Positions 53,972-63,587 of a stretch of DNA of 64,000 bases are shown here, piece after piece. The stretch is from Veillonella nakazawae (GTDB taxonomy: Bacteria > Bacillota > Negativicutes > Veillonellales > Veillonellaceae): positions 2,033,819-2,097,818 of the forward strand of contig NZ_AP022321.1 in the NCBI RefSeq assembly GCF_013393365.1, read 5' to 3'. A model generated the notes under the pieces. It had not been told where the DNA came from and searched no databases. It saw only the letters and a list, made by a program, of their open reading frames with translations. Both the position numbers and the translations under genes were made by a program. Every line of letters begins with the position of its first letter. The stretch's first letter is position 1.

Positions 53972-54724
53972 TTATACTAACGGCTTGTCTTTAATTTCTT
54001 TTGGTTTACGTGGGTATTGTTTAGGTGTTTTACCTGTTTTCTTAATGTACAGGATTGCTCGTTTATCATCCAAGGTTGGAAGTGTAACAGTACGTACTTC
54101 TTCAATCTTTGCTTTTAATGTGCTAAGGGCTTTATTGGATTCTCCCACTTCTTCTTCGTAGATAGCACCTTTTAAGGCAATAACGTAGCCACCTTCTTTA
54201 ACATATGGCACAGTCCATTCTAAGAGAATAGGTAAACGTGCCACTGCACGACTCGTAGCGATATCGAAGCTTTCACGGTAATCTTGATGACTAAGATCCT
54301 CTGCACGGCCATGTAAAGTAGTACAGTTCGTCAACTGTAGCTCATCCATAATGGATTCAAGGAAGGTAAGACGTTTTTTTAAAGAATCAAACAGCGTAAC
54401 CTTAAGGCTACGGTCGTAGATTACCAACGGAATACCAGGGAAACCAGCACCAGTGCCAACATCGATGATAGACATGCCAGATTTAATAATATTTGGATCG
54501 TAGCAAGAGAGGGAGTCAATCATGTGCTTCACTACAACTTCTTTCATATCTGTAATACCGGTGAGGTTGAGATATTTATTTGTTTCAATCATGCGCGCGT
54601 AATACACATAAAAGTCCTTCGCCTGCTCTTCCGTACAAGGCAAACCAAATTGGCTCATTTGCTCCATCATGTATGAAACAAATTCAGACTCAGGTGCTAT
54701 AGGCACATCGTATTTCTCTTTCAT
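53972..54724 (-). CDS. rsmG: 16S rRNA (guanine-527-N7) methyltransferase
   Basis: This 250-aa protein has the SAM motif VGTGAGFPGIPL, DSLKKRLTFL, and ATSRAVARLPILLEWTVPYV. It methylates G527 of 16S rRNA, and its loss gives low-level streptomycin resistance. AGGAGTACTT precedes the ATG. It is usually next to mnmG, but here vapBC lies between them. Confidence 0.92.
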   Translation of the reverse strand: MKEKYDVPIAPESEFVSYMMEQMSQFGLPCTEEQAKDFYVYYARMIETNKYLNLTGITDMKEVVVKHMIDSLSCYDPNIIKSGMSIIDVGTGAGFPGIPLVIYDRSLKVTLFDSLKKRLTFLESIMDELQLTNCTTLHGRAEDLSHQDYRESFDIATSRAVARLPILLEWTVPYVKEGGYVIALKGAIYEEEVGESNKALSTLKAKIEEVRTVTLPTLDDKRAILYIKKTGKTPKQYPRKPKEIKDKPLV

Positions 54725-55403
54725 AAGTACTCCTAATAAATTATCAGATATTTATATGATTGTAAAAGTAAACGACACATAGTTAGAAAATCTCATGTCA
54801 TATGATACATCATATAAACAAATCCAGGTAATCAACAATATATAAGATAGTAGAATAGTATTTCTTATTTCAAACCCTATAAAACTCAAAAATTTGCATT
54901 CTACGGCGTTTTTAATCTATTTTATATAAGTTTATATACGAAAACTAATAAAATGATTATATAAGCGAAATATTTAAGTCATTTTTCTTTATATTATAGC
55001 ATATTCTCAATTTATTCTCATTTACAAATAAATATATAGGACTTGCGTAACACAAAATAGGGTAGGGGAGAAATTTTATACCTGCATTATCATTTAAAAT
55101 AATTAATTGAGAAATCGGTCCATCTTTTTTCAATTTCATCTTCATCTTTTCAACAACTAAATTTCACAGTTTATTTCTAATTTATCACCATGAATTTTTC
55201 TTCACTTACAAAATATTTTGTCTATTCTGAATGTACACTCAATGTACTTCTCTGGTGTACATATTTTATACATAGAATAGTAAGAGTTTTATAAATATTC
55301 ATATAAATATACAGAAAAATCCTATTATAATATGTATACAAGATTATACCTTGCTAAAATATATATCAAGGTATATACTTTTATTAACAAGGAGGTGATA
55401 TGT
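54725..55403. other. AT-rich intergenic region with the vapBC operator
   Basis: No gene is supported. A frame of 62 codons at 54957-55145 has no good ribosome site or recognisable protein. The right end holds a TATAAT (55326-55331) and a dyad TATACCTTG (55345-55353) / CAAGGTATA (55367-55375), centres 22 bases apart, the likely VapBC operator. Confidence 0.6.
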
Positions 55404-55634
55404 ATGACCACAGCAAAGCTATTCGAAAATGGCCGCAGCCAGGCTGTACGATTACCAAAAGAATTTCGGTTTAATGGTGATGAAGTAATCATCAACAAAA
55501 TAGGAAATGTAGTTTTACTTATGCCAAAAGACGATGAGTGGGCAGGATTTGTAGCCGGTTTATCATTATTTACAGATGATTTTATGTATAACGGACGGGA
55601 AGATATTGATCATCAGGAGCGTGAAACCTTATGA
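55404..55634 (+). CDS. vapB: VapB-type antitoxin (AbrB/MazE fold)
   Basis: This 76-aa protein has a swapped-hairpin AbrB-like domain (TAKLFENGRSQAVRLPKEFRF). The C-terminal tail (residues 50-76) wraps the toxin. AAGGAGGTGATATGT precedes the ATG. Its stop overlaps the start of vapC (ATGA). It represses its own operon through the dyad upstream. Confidence 0.9.
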   Translation: MTTAKLFENGRSQAVRLPKEFRFNGDEVIINKIGNVVLLMPKDDEWAGFVAGLSLFTDDFMYNGREDIDHQERETL

Positions 55635-56041
55635 AGTATATGTTAGATACTAATATATGTATTTATGCTATCAAACAAGAGCCAGAAGTTGTACTACAAA
55701 AAATTTTAAAGCATCATCCTTCAGATATCTGTATATCATCAATTACATATGCTGAGTTAATGCATGGTGTAGAAAAAAGTCAATCAAAAGATAAAAATAG
55801 ATTAGCTTTAACACTTTTATTATCACCTATCCAAATTGTTGATTTTGACAGCCACGCTGCTGAGGAATATGGAAAAATAAAAGCCGATTTACAATCACAA
55901 GGAAAAGTTATTGGTCCTATGGATCTACTCATTGCAAGCCACGCAAAGTCAAAGGGTCTTACCATTGTTACTAATAATACAAAAGAGTTTAAAAGAGTAA
56001 ATCAATTAGAAGTTGAAGATTGGTCTAAACCATTAAGCTAA
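55631..56041 (+). CDS. vapC: VapC-type PIN-domain ribonuclease toxin
   Basis: This 136-aa protein has the PIN acidic residues Asp6 (MLDTNICIYAIK), Glu42 (TYAELMHG) and Asp98 (GPMDLLIASHA), then TNNTKEF. It cuts RNA (tRNA-fMet in studied VapC). A terminator follows at 56063-56100. Confidence 0.92.
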   Translation: MKYMLDTNICIYAIKQEPEVVLQKILKHHPSDICISSITYAELMHGVEKSQSKDKNRLALTLLLSPIQIVDFDSHAAEEYGKIKADLQSQGKVIGPMDLLIASHAKSKGLTIVTNNTKEFKRVNQLEVEDWSKPLS

Positions 56042-56062
56042 TTAAAACTATAAATATTTACT

Positions 56063-56100
56063 AAAAAAGCTAGTTAATCGTAACGATTAGCTAGCTTTTT
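56063..56100. terminator. Bidirectional terminator of vapBC and mnmG
   Basis: AAAGCTAGTTAATCG and CGATTAGCTAGCTTT with A and T runs on either side, between convergent genes. Confidence 0.85.
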
Positions 56101-56124
56101 CGATTATATGATTGCTTATCACAA

Positions 56125-57996
56125 TTATTTACTTCGATTGTATTGTTCTAGTTGGATCAACAGTACAGATACATCCGCCGGGGATACGCCAGAGATACGG
56201 CTTGCTTGGCCGATGGAGTGAGGGCGGATTTTATTGAGCTTTTGTTGTGCTTCAAGGGAGATGCCCTTAATTTCTGTATAATCCCATTCTTTTGGAAGAA
56301 TTTTTTCTTCTAATTTACGAACCTTGTCGACTTGGTCCATTTGCTTTTTGATATAACCTTCATACGTAATGGAGATATCAACAGCTTCTTCTACGTCAGG
56401 AGTATAGCGTTTTAATCCAAATGCATCGGCTACGATAGCGTAGGAAAGTTCATTACGTTTTACTAAATCATAAGCATGAATACCTGTTCTAATAGGTGCT
56501 GTACCTAAACTTTCAAGCAAAGCTTGTGTTTCTTTAGATGGATTTACAGGTGTATTTCGTAACATATCCATTGCTTCGTCAATAGCAGCTTTCTTTGCTG
56601 TAAATTTAGCCCAACGATCGTCTTTTACAAGACCAATAGCACGACCTTTTTCAGTAAGGCGCATGTCTGCATTATCTTGGCGAAGCAATAAACGATATTC
56701 ACTGCGACTTGTCATCATGCGGTATGGTTCATTCGTACCTTTTGTTACAAGATCATCGATGAGAACACCGATATATGCTTCGGAGCGAGCAAGGATAAAA
56801 GGTTCTTTACCTTCAAGCCATAAAGCAGCATTAATACCAGCCATTAAGCCTTGTGCAGCGGCTTCTTCATAGCCAGATGTACCATTAGCTTGACCAGCAG
56901 AGTAGAGGCCTTCAATATGTTTTACTTGAAGGGCTGGCGTCAATTGCGTTGGGTTCAAGCAATCGTATTCAATAGCATACGCAGGGCGCATGATTTCTAC
57001 ATTTTCAAGGCCTGGAATGGTGCGAAGGAATGCATATTGTACGTCCATAGGAAGGGAAGTACTCATGCCTTGCACGTACATTTCGTTTGTACTAGTACCT
57101 TCTGGTTCTACGAATAATTGATGGCGTTCTTTATCGGCAAAGCGCACTACTTTATCTTCGATAGAAGGACAGTAACGAGGGCCTACACCTTCGATTTTAC
57201 CGCTATACATAGGGGCACGGTGAATATTGCTCGTAATGATTTCGTGCGTTTCTTTGTTAGTATAGGTCAACCAACATACGTCTTCATTGCGGTTGATCCA
57301 TTCATCCATAAAGGAGAAGGAGTGATGATGTGTATCGCCTTCTTGAACCTCCATATTTTCAAGGTTAAGCGTACGTTTATCTACACGGGCTGGCGTACCA
57401 GTCTTGAAGCGCATCAACTCAATGCCATTGTCGAGCAATGATTGAGAGAAATGTTCCGCTACGCGTTGACCATTTGGGCCACCTACATAATCGATATCGC
57501 CGATGAGGATTTTACCTTTCAAGTAGGTACCTGTACAAAGAATAACAGCCTTAGCACCATAGAATTCGCCAAGTTCTGTAACGATACCTGTTACCTTGCC
57601 GTCCTCAACCTTAAGCTCCGTTACCATGATTTGCTTAACATTGAGGTTCTCTGTATTTTCAATGGTTTGTTTCATCAAATGTTGGTATTTGATTTTATCA
57701 GATTGACAGCGCAATGAATGCACTGCAGGGCCTTTACCCATGTTGAGCATACGCATTTGAATAGCCGTAGCATCTGCGTTAATACCCATTTGACCGCCTA
57801 AAGCGTCAAGTTCATAAACAAGATGGCTTTTACCAGGACCTCCAACGGCAGGATTACATGGCATAAGCGCAATGTTATCTAAACTGATGGTCGCCATCAA
57901 CGTACGATGACCCATGCGGGCAGCGGCAAGAGCCGCCTCACAACCAGCATGACCACCACCGATGACGATGACATCATAATTATCTACTGTGTACAT
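56125..57996 (-). CDS. mnmG: tRNA uridine-34 5-carboxymethylaminomethyl modification enzyme MnmG (GidA)
   Basis: This 623-aa FAD protein has the Rossmann start VIVIGGGHAGCEAALAAARMG, PCNPAVGGPGKSHLV, and a C-terminal helical part (RPHSIGQASRISGVSPADVSVLL). With MnmE it modifies tRNA wobble uridines. AAGGAATTC lies about 11 bases before the ATG. Confidence 0.97.
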   Translation of the reverse strand: MYTVDNYDVIVIGGGHAGCEAALAAARMGHRTLMATISLDNIALMPCNPAVGGPGKSHLVYELDALGGQMGINADATAIQMRMLNMGKGPAVHSLRCQSDKIKYQHLMKQTIENTENLNVKQIMVTELKVEDGKVTGIVTELGEFYGAKAVILCTGTYLKGKILIGDIDYVGGPNGQRVAEHFSQSLLDNGIELMRFKTGTPARVDKRTLNLENMEVQEGDTHHHSFSFMDEWINRNEDVCWLTYTNKETHEIITSNIHRAPMYSGKIEGVGPRYCPSIEDKVVRFADKERHQLFVEPEGTSTNEMYVQGMSTSLPMDVQYAFLRTIPGLENVEIMRPAYAIEYDCLNPTQLTPALQVKHIEGLYSAGQANGTSGYEEAAAQGLMAGINAALWLEGKEPFILARSEAYIGVLIDDLVTKGTNEPYRMMTSRSEYRLLLRQDNADMRLTEKGRAIGLVKDDRWAKFTAKKAAIDEAMDMLRNTPVNPSKETQALLESLGTAPIRTGIHAYDLVKRNELSYAIVADAFGLKRYTPDVEEAVDISITYEGYIKKQMDQVDKVRKLEEKILPKEWDYTEIKGISLEAQQKLNKIRPHSIGQASRISGVSPADVSVLLIQLEQYNRSK

Positions 57997-58374
57997 ATCA
58001 ATTGAATTCCTTATATTTATTACTTATCTTATTGTGAAAGTATATTTTATTCAAAACTACGAGGCAAAATATCTCAGGGTCCAGTTCCTTACTGTGAAAA
58101 TTTTAAAGTGATGCTTGAATTTGACCCTGAGTACAGGTCGCTCGCTGGGCATTTTCCTTCGGAAAATTGCACGCTCCGACCAAAGTGATGTGTGGGTTTA
58201 ATCCAGAGCACAGTTCCTCACTGTGAAAATTTTAAAGTGATGCTTGGATTTGACCCTGAGTACAGGTCGCTCGCTGGGCATTTTTCTTCGAAAAATTGCA
58301 CGCTCCGACTAAAGTGATGTGTGGCTCCCATCGTCGCTAACGCTCCTCTGTTAGCTCACACCCTACTTTTACTT
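57997..58374. repeat. Tandem structured repeats (two units, 129-base step)
   Basis: Unit 1 starts at 58082 and unit 2 at 58211, both CAGTTCCT(T/C)ACTGTG and nearly identical for about 115 bases. Each contains GGTCG...CGACC arms and an inner hairpin with a TTCG loop (TTTTCC-TTCG-GGAAAA in the first, TTTTTC-TTCG-GAAAAA type in the second). It follows mnmE and precedes mnmG. No protein. Confidence 0.7.
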
Positions 58375-59760
58375 TTATTTCCCTAAACAAAAACGACTGA
58401 ATAGTTCGTCGATCATGCTTTCTCGAATGGTGTCGCCCGTGATGTCACCTAGTAGTTCCCAGGCGCTACGCAGGTCGGTAGCTACAAAGTCTACTGGCAT
58501 GCCCATGTCGATGGAGGAGAGGGCTTGTTCGACTTGAGTCTTCGCTTGTTCCATGAGGCTGATGTGGCGCACGTTACTGATCATGGCGCTATTGTCTTGT
58601 TTAACGCGACCGCCGTAGACGAGTTCTTGTACCCATTTAGAGAGAACTGCAGAGCCTTCGCCTTCTTTAGCACTAATGCGCTCAATAGCTGTAAAAGTCC
58701 CGTGTTCTTTAATATTTTCGTCTGTAACGATTTGTGCCACGTCGGACTTATTGAGGAGTACGATGGTATTCAAACCGCTGACAGAGGTCAAAATTTCGAT
58801 TTCTTCAGGGGTTAATGGAGTAGACCCGTCGATAACACAAAGCACGATATCTGCTTTATTAATATAATCGCGAGCACGCTCCACGCCGAGGGCTTCTACC
58901 GTATCTTGAGTATCGCGAATACCTGCCGTATCGATGAGGCGCAGAGAAATGCCTTCTACGGTCATATATTCTTCAATACTATCCCGCGTCGTCCCAGGAA
59001 TATCCGTTACAATAGCGCGGTTTTCGCGCAAGAGAGCGTTCATAAGGCTCGATTTACCTGCATTTGGACGGCCTACAATAACCGTCGTAATACCGTCGCG
59101 AATGAGGCGACCTGTGTTCGCCGTAGACAACAAATCGTCCATAGCTTTCAAAATAGGCTCTAGCTGCTCGCGAACCTCTTGGCTCGTTACGTCCTCGATA
59201 TCCTCTTCTGGATAGTCGATAGTTACCTCTAAATGAGCAATCATGGCGATGAGCTGTTCACGCACATCTTTTACAAAGGACGAAACTGTACCGTCCAGCT
59301 GCGATACAGCGAGAGAGAGGGAGTCCTCCGTTTTCGCTTCAATAATATCAATGATCGCCTCTGCTTGAGTGAGGTCGATACGTCCGTTCATAAAGGCACG
59401 CTTCGTAAATTCGCCGGCTTCAGCCATACGCACATCGTGATTTACGAGCAATTTCAAAATTTGTCGAACCGGCACAATACCGCCGTGACACTGAATTTCC
59501 ACCACATCCTCTGCCGTGTAAGAATGAGGGCCTTTCATTAATAATACAAGAACCTCGTCGATGGTCTTGTTCGTTGCAGGGTCCACAATCGTCCCGTATT
59601 GTATCGTTCTGTTTTGGCGGTCCATCAAAGGAACGGTGCCAGCGCTCTTGAACAGGCTATTTACAATAGGAAAACTATCCTTGCCGCTGACCCGAATAAT
59701 ACCAACCCCGCCGATGCCGGGCGGCGTCGCAATGGCCGCTATTGTATCATCTATATACAT
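58375..59760 (-). CDS. mnmE: tRNA modification GTPase MnmE (TrmE)
   Basis: This 461-aa protein has an N-terminal folate-binding domain (residues 1-118), helical domain, and G domain inserted at about 218-380 with GRPNAGKSS (230-238), DTAGIRDT and NKSD, ending in the conserved FCLGK. It acts with MnmG. GGAGATATGT precedes the ATG. Confidence 0.97.
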   Translation of the reverse strand: MYIDDTIAAIATPPGIGGVGIIRVSGKDSFPIVNSLFKSAGTVPLMDRQNRTIQYGTIVDPATNKTIDEVLVLLMKGPHSYTAEDVVEIQCHGGIVPVRQILKLLVNHDVRMAEAGEFTKRAFMNGRIDLTQAEAIIDIIEAKTEDSLSLAVSQLDGTVSSFVKDVREQLIAMIAHLEVTIDYPEEDIEDVTSQEVREQLEPILKAMDDLLSTANTGRLIRDGITTVIVGRPNAGKSSLMNALLRENRAIVTDIPGTTRDSIEEYMTVEGISLRLIDTAGIRDTQDTVEALGVERARDYINKADIVLCVIDGSTPLTPEEIEILTSVSGLNTIVLLNKSDVAQIVTDENIKEHGTFTAIERISAKEGEGSAVLSKWVQELVYGGRVKQDNSAMISNVRHISLMEQAKTQVEQALSSIDMGMPVDFVATDLRSAWELLGDITGDTIRESMIDELFSRFCLGK

Positions 59761-59815
59761 ACATATCTCCGTATTTCGATTATCTAGTATTTGCTTTTGT
59801 ATATGTTCTTCGCCT

Positions 59816-59873
59816 GTGAAAGTTAAACTAAACTAATCTTTGCATGCGAAGATTAACTTAGGTTAGCTTTCAC
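59816..59873. repeat. Hairpin formed by inverted uptake-like octamers
   Basis: GTGAAAGTTAAACTAAACTA at the left and TAACTTAGGTTAGCTTTCAC at the right give arms of about 23 bases with few mismatches. It lies between jag and mnmE and could act as a terminator. Confidence 0.6.
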
Positions 59874-59947
59874 CATAACCTAAAGAATAAAGGGGGCAGC
59901 CCTCAAGCAACCGAGAATATCAGTCACTTAAAAGCTGCACCACTATA

Positions 59948-60745
59948 TTATTTTTTGTACATAATCACAACGTGACGGAACGGTTCGTCCCCTTCACTGT
60001 TAGTAACAACGTTTTTATCCCCTTGAAGGGCAGTGTGAATGATTTTACGTTCAAAAGCATTCATCGGTTCCAAGGAAACCTTTTGACGGTTGCGTTTCAC
60101 CTTAGAAGCCAAGCGTTTCGCGAGATTCACCAATGTTTCTTCTCGACGAGAACGGTAATTTTCCACATCTACAACGATGTGGCAGTGGCCAGATACATCC
60201 TTGTGTGCCACGAGATTTGTTAAGTATTGAATAGCATCCAATGTTTGACCATGTTTACCGATCAAAATACCTAAATCTTCGCCGTGTACTTGGAATGTAA
60301 TCTTATCTTTAGTCATCATTTTTTCGATAACTACAGTGAGGCCCATTTGAGTAAACATATCATCGAGGAATTGTTTACCTTTTTCAGCAATTTCTTGTTG
60401 ATCTTCTTTTGAAAGTTCCTTTTTAGAAGGTTTTTCTACAACATCACCTTCAGAAGTTTCAACTGCTGTATCTTGTACTTCTGTTTCACTTGTTGCTACC
60501 GGCTCGGATGCAACAGCTACAGATTGTTCTTCTGCTTTAGCTACTTCTTCCACAGTAGCAGTTTTTGCCATAGCTGTGAAGAATAAACGAACAACTGCTG
60601 GTTTTCGACCAATGCCCAAGAAACCATTAGAAGGTTGTTCCAAGACTTTAGTTTCTACCAATTCTTGGCCTTCTGCAGCCAATTGAGCTACGCCTTTGGC
60701 AATGGCATCTTCAATGGTTTTAGCAGATACATCGATAAATTCCAT
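59948..60745 (-). CDS. jag: RNA-binding protein Jag (KhpB)
   Basis: This 265-aa protein has a Jag_N domain (residues 1-50, KTIEDAIAKGVAQLAAEGQ, GFLGIGRKP), an acidic linker (75-120), a KH domain (GILIGKHGQTLDAIQYL) and an R3H domain (PMNAFERKIIHTALQ). It binds RNA and in Firmicutes affects cell elongation. AGGAGACACT precedes the ATG. It overlaps a conserved yidC-jag order. Confidence 0.95.
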   Translation of the reverse strand: MEFIDVSAKTIEDAIAKGVAQLAAEGQELVETKVLEQPSNGFLGIGRKPAVVRLFFTAMAKTATVEEVAKAEEQSVAVASEPVATSETEVQDTAVETSEGDVVEKPSKKELSKEDQQEIAEKGKQFLDDMFTQMGLTVVIEKMMTKDKITFQVHGEDLGILIGKHGQTLDAIQYLTNLVAHKDVSGHCHIVVDVENYRSRREETLVNLAKRLASKVKRNRQKVSLEPMNAFERKIIHTALQGDKNVVTNSEGDEPFRHVVIMYKK

Positions 60746-60753
60746 AGTGTCTC

Positions 60754-61422
60754 CTATTTCTTAGCTTCTAAGCTTTTGTAAATGAAATGTTGTTGCACAA
60801 ATTGGAATACATTGGATACGATCCAGTAAATAACTAAGCCAGATGGGAAGTTAAGGGAGATGTAACCAATGAATAAAGGCATAAAGATTGTCATAATCTT
60901 TTGTTGTTGCGCAGCAGCACCAGTTGCACCGCTACTAGTTTGCTTGGACATAATCCATGTAGATAATGCACTCAATACTGGCAAGATGTACATTGGATCT
61001 GGTTCGCCAAGACTAGGAAGCCATAAGAATTGTACATAGTTTTGATCGTATGGATAGCCTTGTAAAGCATAGAAGATAGCGATCAAGAATGGCATTTGCA
61101 CCAATAGAGGCAAACAACCAGCCAATGGGTTAACGCCCATTTCTTTGTACAATGCACCCATTTCCGCTTGAAGTTTTGCAGGATCGTTTTTGTATTTATC
61201 TTGCAATTCTTTCATGTGAGGCTGTAACTCTTGCATAGCCTTCATGGATTTGATTTGTTTTACAGTAAGTGGTGCCAAAACCGCTTTAATAACGATTGTT
61301 AAAAGGATAATAGCCACACCGTAGCTTGGATAGCCTACCATTTGAGTTAATTGGAACGCATAGGTTACCAATGTAGTCATCAATTCAACGATAGGGTGGA
61401 ATATACTACTTAAGAATTCCAT
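60754..61422 (-). CDS. yidC: Membrane protein insertase YidC
   Basis: This 222-aa protein is the short Gram-positive type of YidC with about five membrane helices. It has the conserved MKAMQELQPHMKELQDKYKN loop, GVNPLAGCLPLLVQMPFLIA and a late NFPSGLVIYW. No large periplasmic domain, although the host is diderm. AAGGAGAAACA precedes the ATG. Confidence 0.95.
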   Translation of the reverse strand: MEFLSSIFHPIVELMTTLVTYAFQLTQMVGYPSYGVAIILLTIVIKAVLAPLTVKQIKSMKAMQELQPHMKELQDKYKNDPAKLQAEMGALYKEMGVNPLAGCLPLLVQMPFLIAIFYALQGYPYDQNYVQFLWLPSLGEPDPMYILPVLSALSTWIMSKQTSSGATGAAAQQQKIMTIFMPLFIGYISLNFPSGLVIYWIVSNVFQFVQQHFIYKSLEAKK

Positions 61423-61540
61423 TGTTTCTCCTTTTTCTTACAGTCCGAAACCGTCCTTTGCGCATCTATATATCGTTATGGTATGGTCTAAATTTCATCC
61501 ATACAGATGCTCAGGTATTTCCAAAACTGTGCTAGATGTT

Positions 61541-61565
61541 TTTTGTGAAAGTTGCTTTCACAAAA
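61541..61565. repeat. Perfect palindrome made of inverted uptake-like octamers
   Basis: TTTTGTGAAAG TT GCTTTCACAAAA-like dyad, between yidD and yidC. The flanking T and A runs make it a possible terminator. Confidence 0.65.
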
Positions 61566-61592
61566 CGCAAAACCAGCCTAAACCCTCGTAGG

Positions 61593-61814
61593 TTAAGGAA
61601 CTGGATCGTAGCCACCCTTGTGGAAAGGATGGCAGCGAAGAATGCGTTTTAAACCCATCCAGCTACCTTTCAAAGGACCATATTTTTCGATGGCCTGCAA
61701 AGTATATGTGGAACATGTCGGATAATAACGGCAACATCCAGGTTTTAAGGGAGATATGGCAAGCTGATAGAACCTAATTAAAAGTCGTAAAAGCGTAGTT
61801 ATACAGCGTTTCAT
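61593..61814 (-). CDS. yidD: Membrane protein insertion efficiency factor YidD
   Basis: This 73-aa protein has the family pattern [35 protein letters not shown] and [12 protein letters not shown]. It aids YidC function. GGAGGTTTCC precedes the ATG at 61814. Confidence 0.95.
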   Translation of the reverse strand: MKRCITTLLRLLIRFYQLAISPLKPGCCRYYPTCSTYTLQAIEKYGPLKGSWMGLKRILRCHPFHKGGYDPVP

Positions 61815-61864
61815 GGAAACCTCCATATACACAAAAAAGGACCAAAGCCTTCTAACTTGTGGTC

Positions 61865-62224
61865 CTATTTATCATTTTGTATCAACAATTTGCTTTTTCG
61901 CAAGAGATACAAAATTTCCTTTTCCGCTTTTTCGTAGGTAGCGTTTTTCAGAGGGCCACGTCCAACAATTACGATATGATACCCTTCGCGTATGGAATGT
62001 TGATTGAGGCGATACACCTCTTTCATGAGCCGTCTAGCTCGGTTGCGCTCAACAGCACAACCAACCTTTTTGCCGGTTACAAAACCAATGCGCGTAGATT
62101 GCTTCGCCACGGGCATACGATAGAGTACACACATACGGCCTACTTCGTATTTTCCGTGCTTATACACAAGGCGATATTCATTATTGTGCGTCAGTCGTCT
62201 TGCTTTATCGAGGCAATAATCCAT
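61865..62224 (-). CDS. rnpA: Ribonuclease P protein component
   Basis: This 119-aa basic protein has the RNR motif ([19 protein letters not shown]). It pairs with the RNase P RNA to mature tRNA 5' ends. The second ATG (62224) is eight bases after AAGGA; the first (62230) is only three bases away. Confidence 0.95.
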   Translation of the reverse strand: MDYCLDKARRLTHNNEYRLVYKHGKYEVGRMCVLYRMPVAKQSTRIGFVTGKKVGCAVERNRARRLMKEVYRLNQHSIREGYHIVIVGRGPLKNATYEKAEKEILYLLRKSKLLIQNDK

Positions 62225-62252
62225 ATGCATTGTCCTTAAGTCCTAAGAATAG

Positions 62253-62283
62253 AAAAACTTGGCAGCAGCGCCAAGTTTTTTCT
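62253..62283 (-). terminator. Terminator-like hairpin between rpmH and rnpA
   Basis: AAACTTGGC and GCCAAGTTT with A and T runs. It may reduce rnpA expression relative to rpmH. Confidence 0.7.
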
Positions 62284-62303
62284 CCTGCCTAACAGCTATT
62301 ATA

Positions 62304-62438
62304 TTATGCAGATAAGCGTTTTCTGCCTTTTGCACGTCTTCTTTTTAAAACGAGACGGCCACCGATAGTTTTCATGCGTTCACGGAAACCATGGGTACGT
62401 TTTCTCCAAAGAGTATTTGGTTGGTAAGTACGTTTCAT
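62304..62438 (-). CDS. rpmH: 50S ribosomal protein L34
   Basis: This 44-aa protein starts [20 protein letters not shown] and ends GRKRLSA, the full L34 sequence pattern. GGAGGTGTTTT precedes the ATG. It is the first gene left of the origin and faces away from it, as in most bacteria. Confidence 0.98.
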   Translation of the reverse strand: MKRTYQPNTLWRKRTHGFRERMKTIGGRLVLKRRRAKGRKRLSA

Positions 62439-62542
62439 TAGTAAAACACCTCCTCGTCATTTGTATTGTTTTACTTATACCATAACAGGGTAATTATAGA
62501 GTTAAAACGTAAATTTGTCAATATAATAAAGGCATTCTGCTT

Positions 62543-62764
62543 GTGAGTTCTTGTATTTCTATAATAATTCTATCACACATTTCATCCAATAATTGATGTT
62601 ACGTTTCCAAGGGGAGGAATATAGGGCTCCTTTATCGCTCCATACGACGCGTAAAGTCGCTCGAAAGGACCCTATATTCCCTCCCTAAGTAAATCCTAAT
62701 GTCAACTTACACACCACTACACGATGTAAACGTAACATCAATTTACAGCAATACAAGAACTCAC
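62543..62764. repeat. Nested apex-motif hairpin E1
   Basis: Concentric arms: GTGAGTTCTTGTAT (62543) with ATACAAGAACTCAC (62751); AATTGATGTTACGTTT (62591) with AAACGTAACATCAATT (62728); an inner stem GGGAGGAATATAGGG with CCCTATATTCCCTCC. The apex (minus strand) reads GAGCGACTT-TACGCGTCG-TATGGAGCGA. Confidence 0.75.
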
Positions 62765-63282
62765 ATTCTAATCTTTTATATAAGACAAATTTACCTTTTG
62801 ATCTCTGGTTAGAGAGGGGAGGAATAGATGTGGTTTTCTCCCTCCATACGACACGTTTCGGTCAAAAATCCACATCTATTCCTGCTCCCAACATATTCTA
62901 ATGACTACTATAACACCTACCACCAGTATAAAAAGTAGTATCAGTTTTTATAGCAAATCAATAAAAGTCTTTCAGAATACGGATCTAAGATTTAACAAAT
63001 TTTACATTTTATCCTCTGGGAAGGAGATAGGGAATGATGTTACGTTTCCAGGGGGAGGAGGGCTCTTTCATCGCTCCATACGACGCGTAAAGTCGCTCAA
63101 AAGGACCCTATATTCCCTCCCTAAGTAAATCCTAATGTCAACTTACACACCACTACACGATGTAAACGTAACATCAATTTATAACAACACAAGAACTCAC
63201 ATTCTAATCTTTTTATATAAGACAAATTTACCTTTTGATCTCTAGTTAGAAAGAGGGGAGGAATAGATGTGGTTTTCTCCCT
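62595..63282 (+). repeat. Direct duplication of about 245 bases at a 441-base step
   Basis: 62595-62836 (starts GATGTTACGTTTCCA) is repeated at 63036-63282. It carries the E hairpin and the left half of the F hairpin. The second copy of E has lost part of its left stem, and the second F has lost its right half. Confidence 0.7.
62812..62890. repeat. Apex-motif hairpin F
   Basis: GGGGAGGAATAGATGTGG pairs with CCACATCTATTCCTGCTCCC. The apex, on the minus strand, is GACCGAAACGTG-TCG-TATGGAGGGAG, a diverged form. Confidence 0.65.
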
Positions 63283-63303
63283 TTTCCCTCTACGCCATAT
63301 AAA

Positions 63304-63587
63304 ATTACAATTTGTTTTATGAACAGAAGTTTATTGTTTAGTAACGATGATTGGATAGTTTCTAGATTACTTTTCCACAATTATTATTTATTAACATGGT
63401 TATCTATTATTGTTAGAAAGGGGATTGATACTAATTTTTAAGCGACTTGCGTCAGAATGGAGCGAGAAAATTAGTATCAATCCCTTCCTAAAAGTAATCT
63501 AGAAACAAATGTAAAAATAGATGGATAAAAATTAGATTTATAACTCATCGTTACTTAGTTAAATATAGTTCATATACAAATTGTAAT
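63304..63587. repeat. Nested apex-motif hairpin G
   Basis: Four concentric arm pairs: ATTACAATTTG/CAAATTGTAAT, AGTAACGATGA/TCATCGTTACT, TTTCTAGATTACTTTT/AAAAGTAATCTAGAAA (63359/63490), and GGGATTGATACTAATTTT/AAAATTAGTATCAATCCC. The apex is AGCGACTTGCG-TCAG-AATGGAGCGA. It is one imperfect palindrome of about 284 bases next to oriC. Confidence 0.75.

Noticed and set aside
54957..55145. A 62-codon minus-strand frame in the gap before vapBC
   Set aside because: No good ribosome site, AT-rich random composition, and no recognisable protein feature.
62543..63587. CRISPR array or integron attC sites
   Set aside because: The repeats are palindromic, irregularly spaced and not separated by unique spacers; no cas or integrase gene is present.
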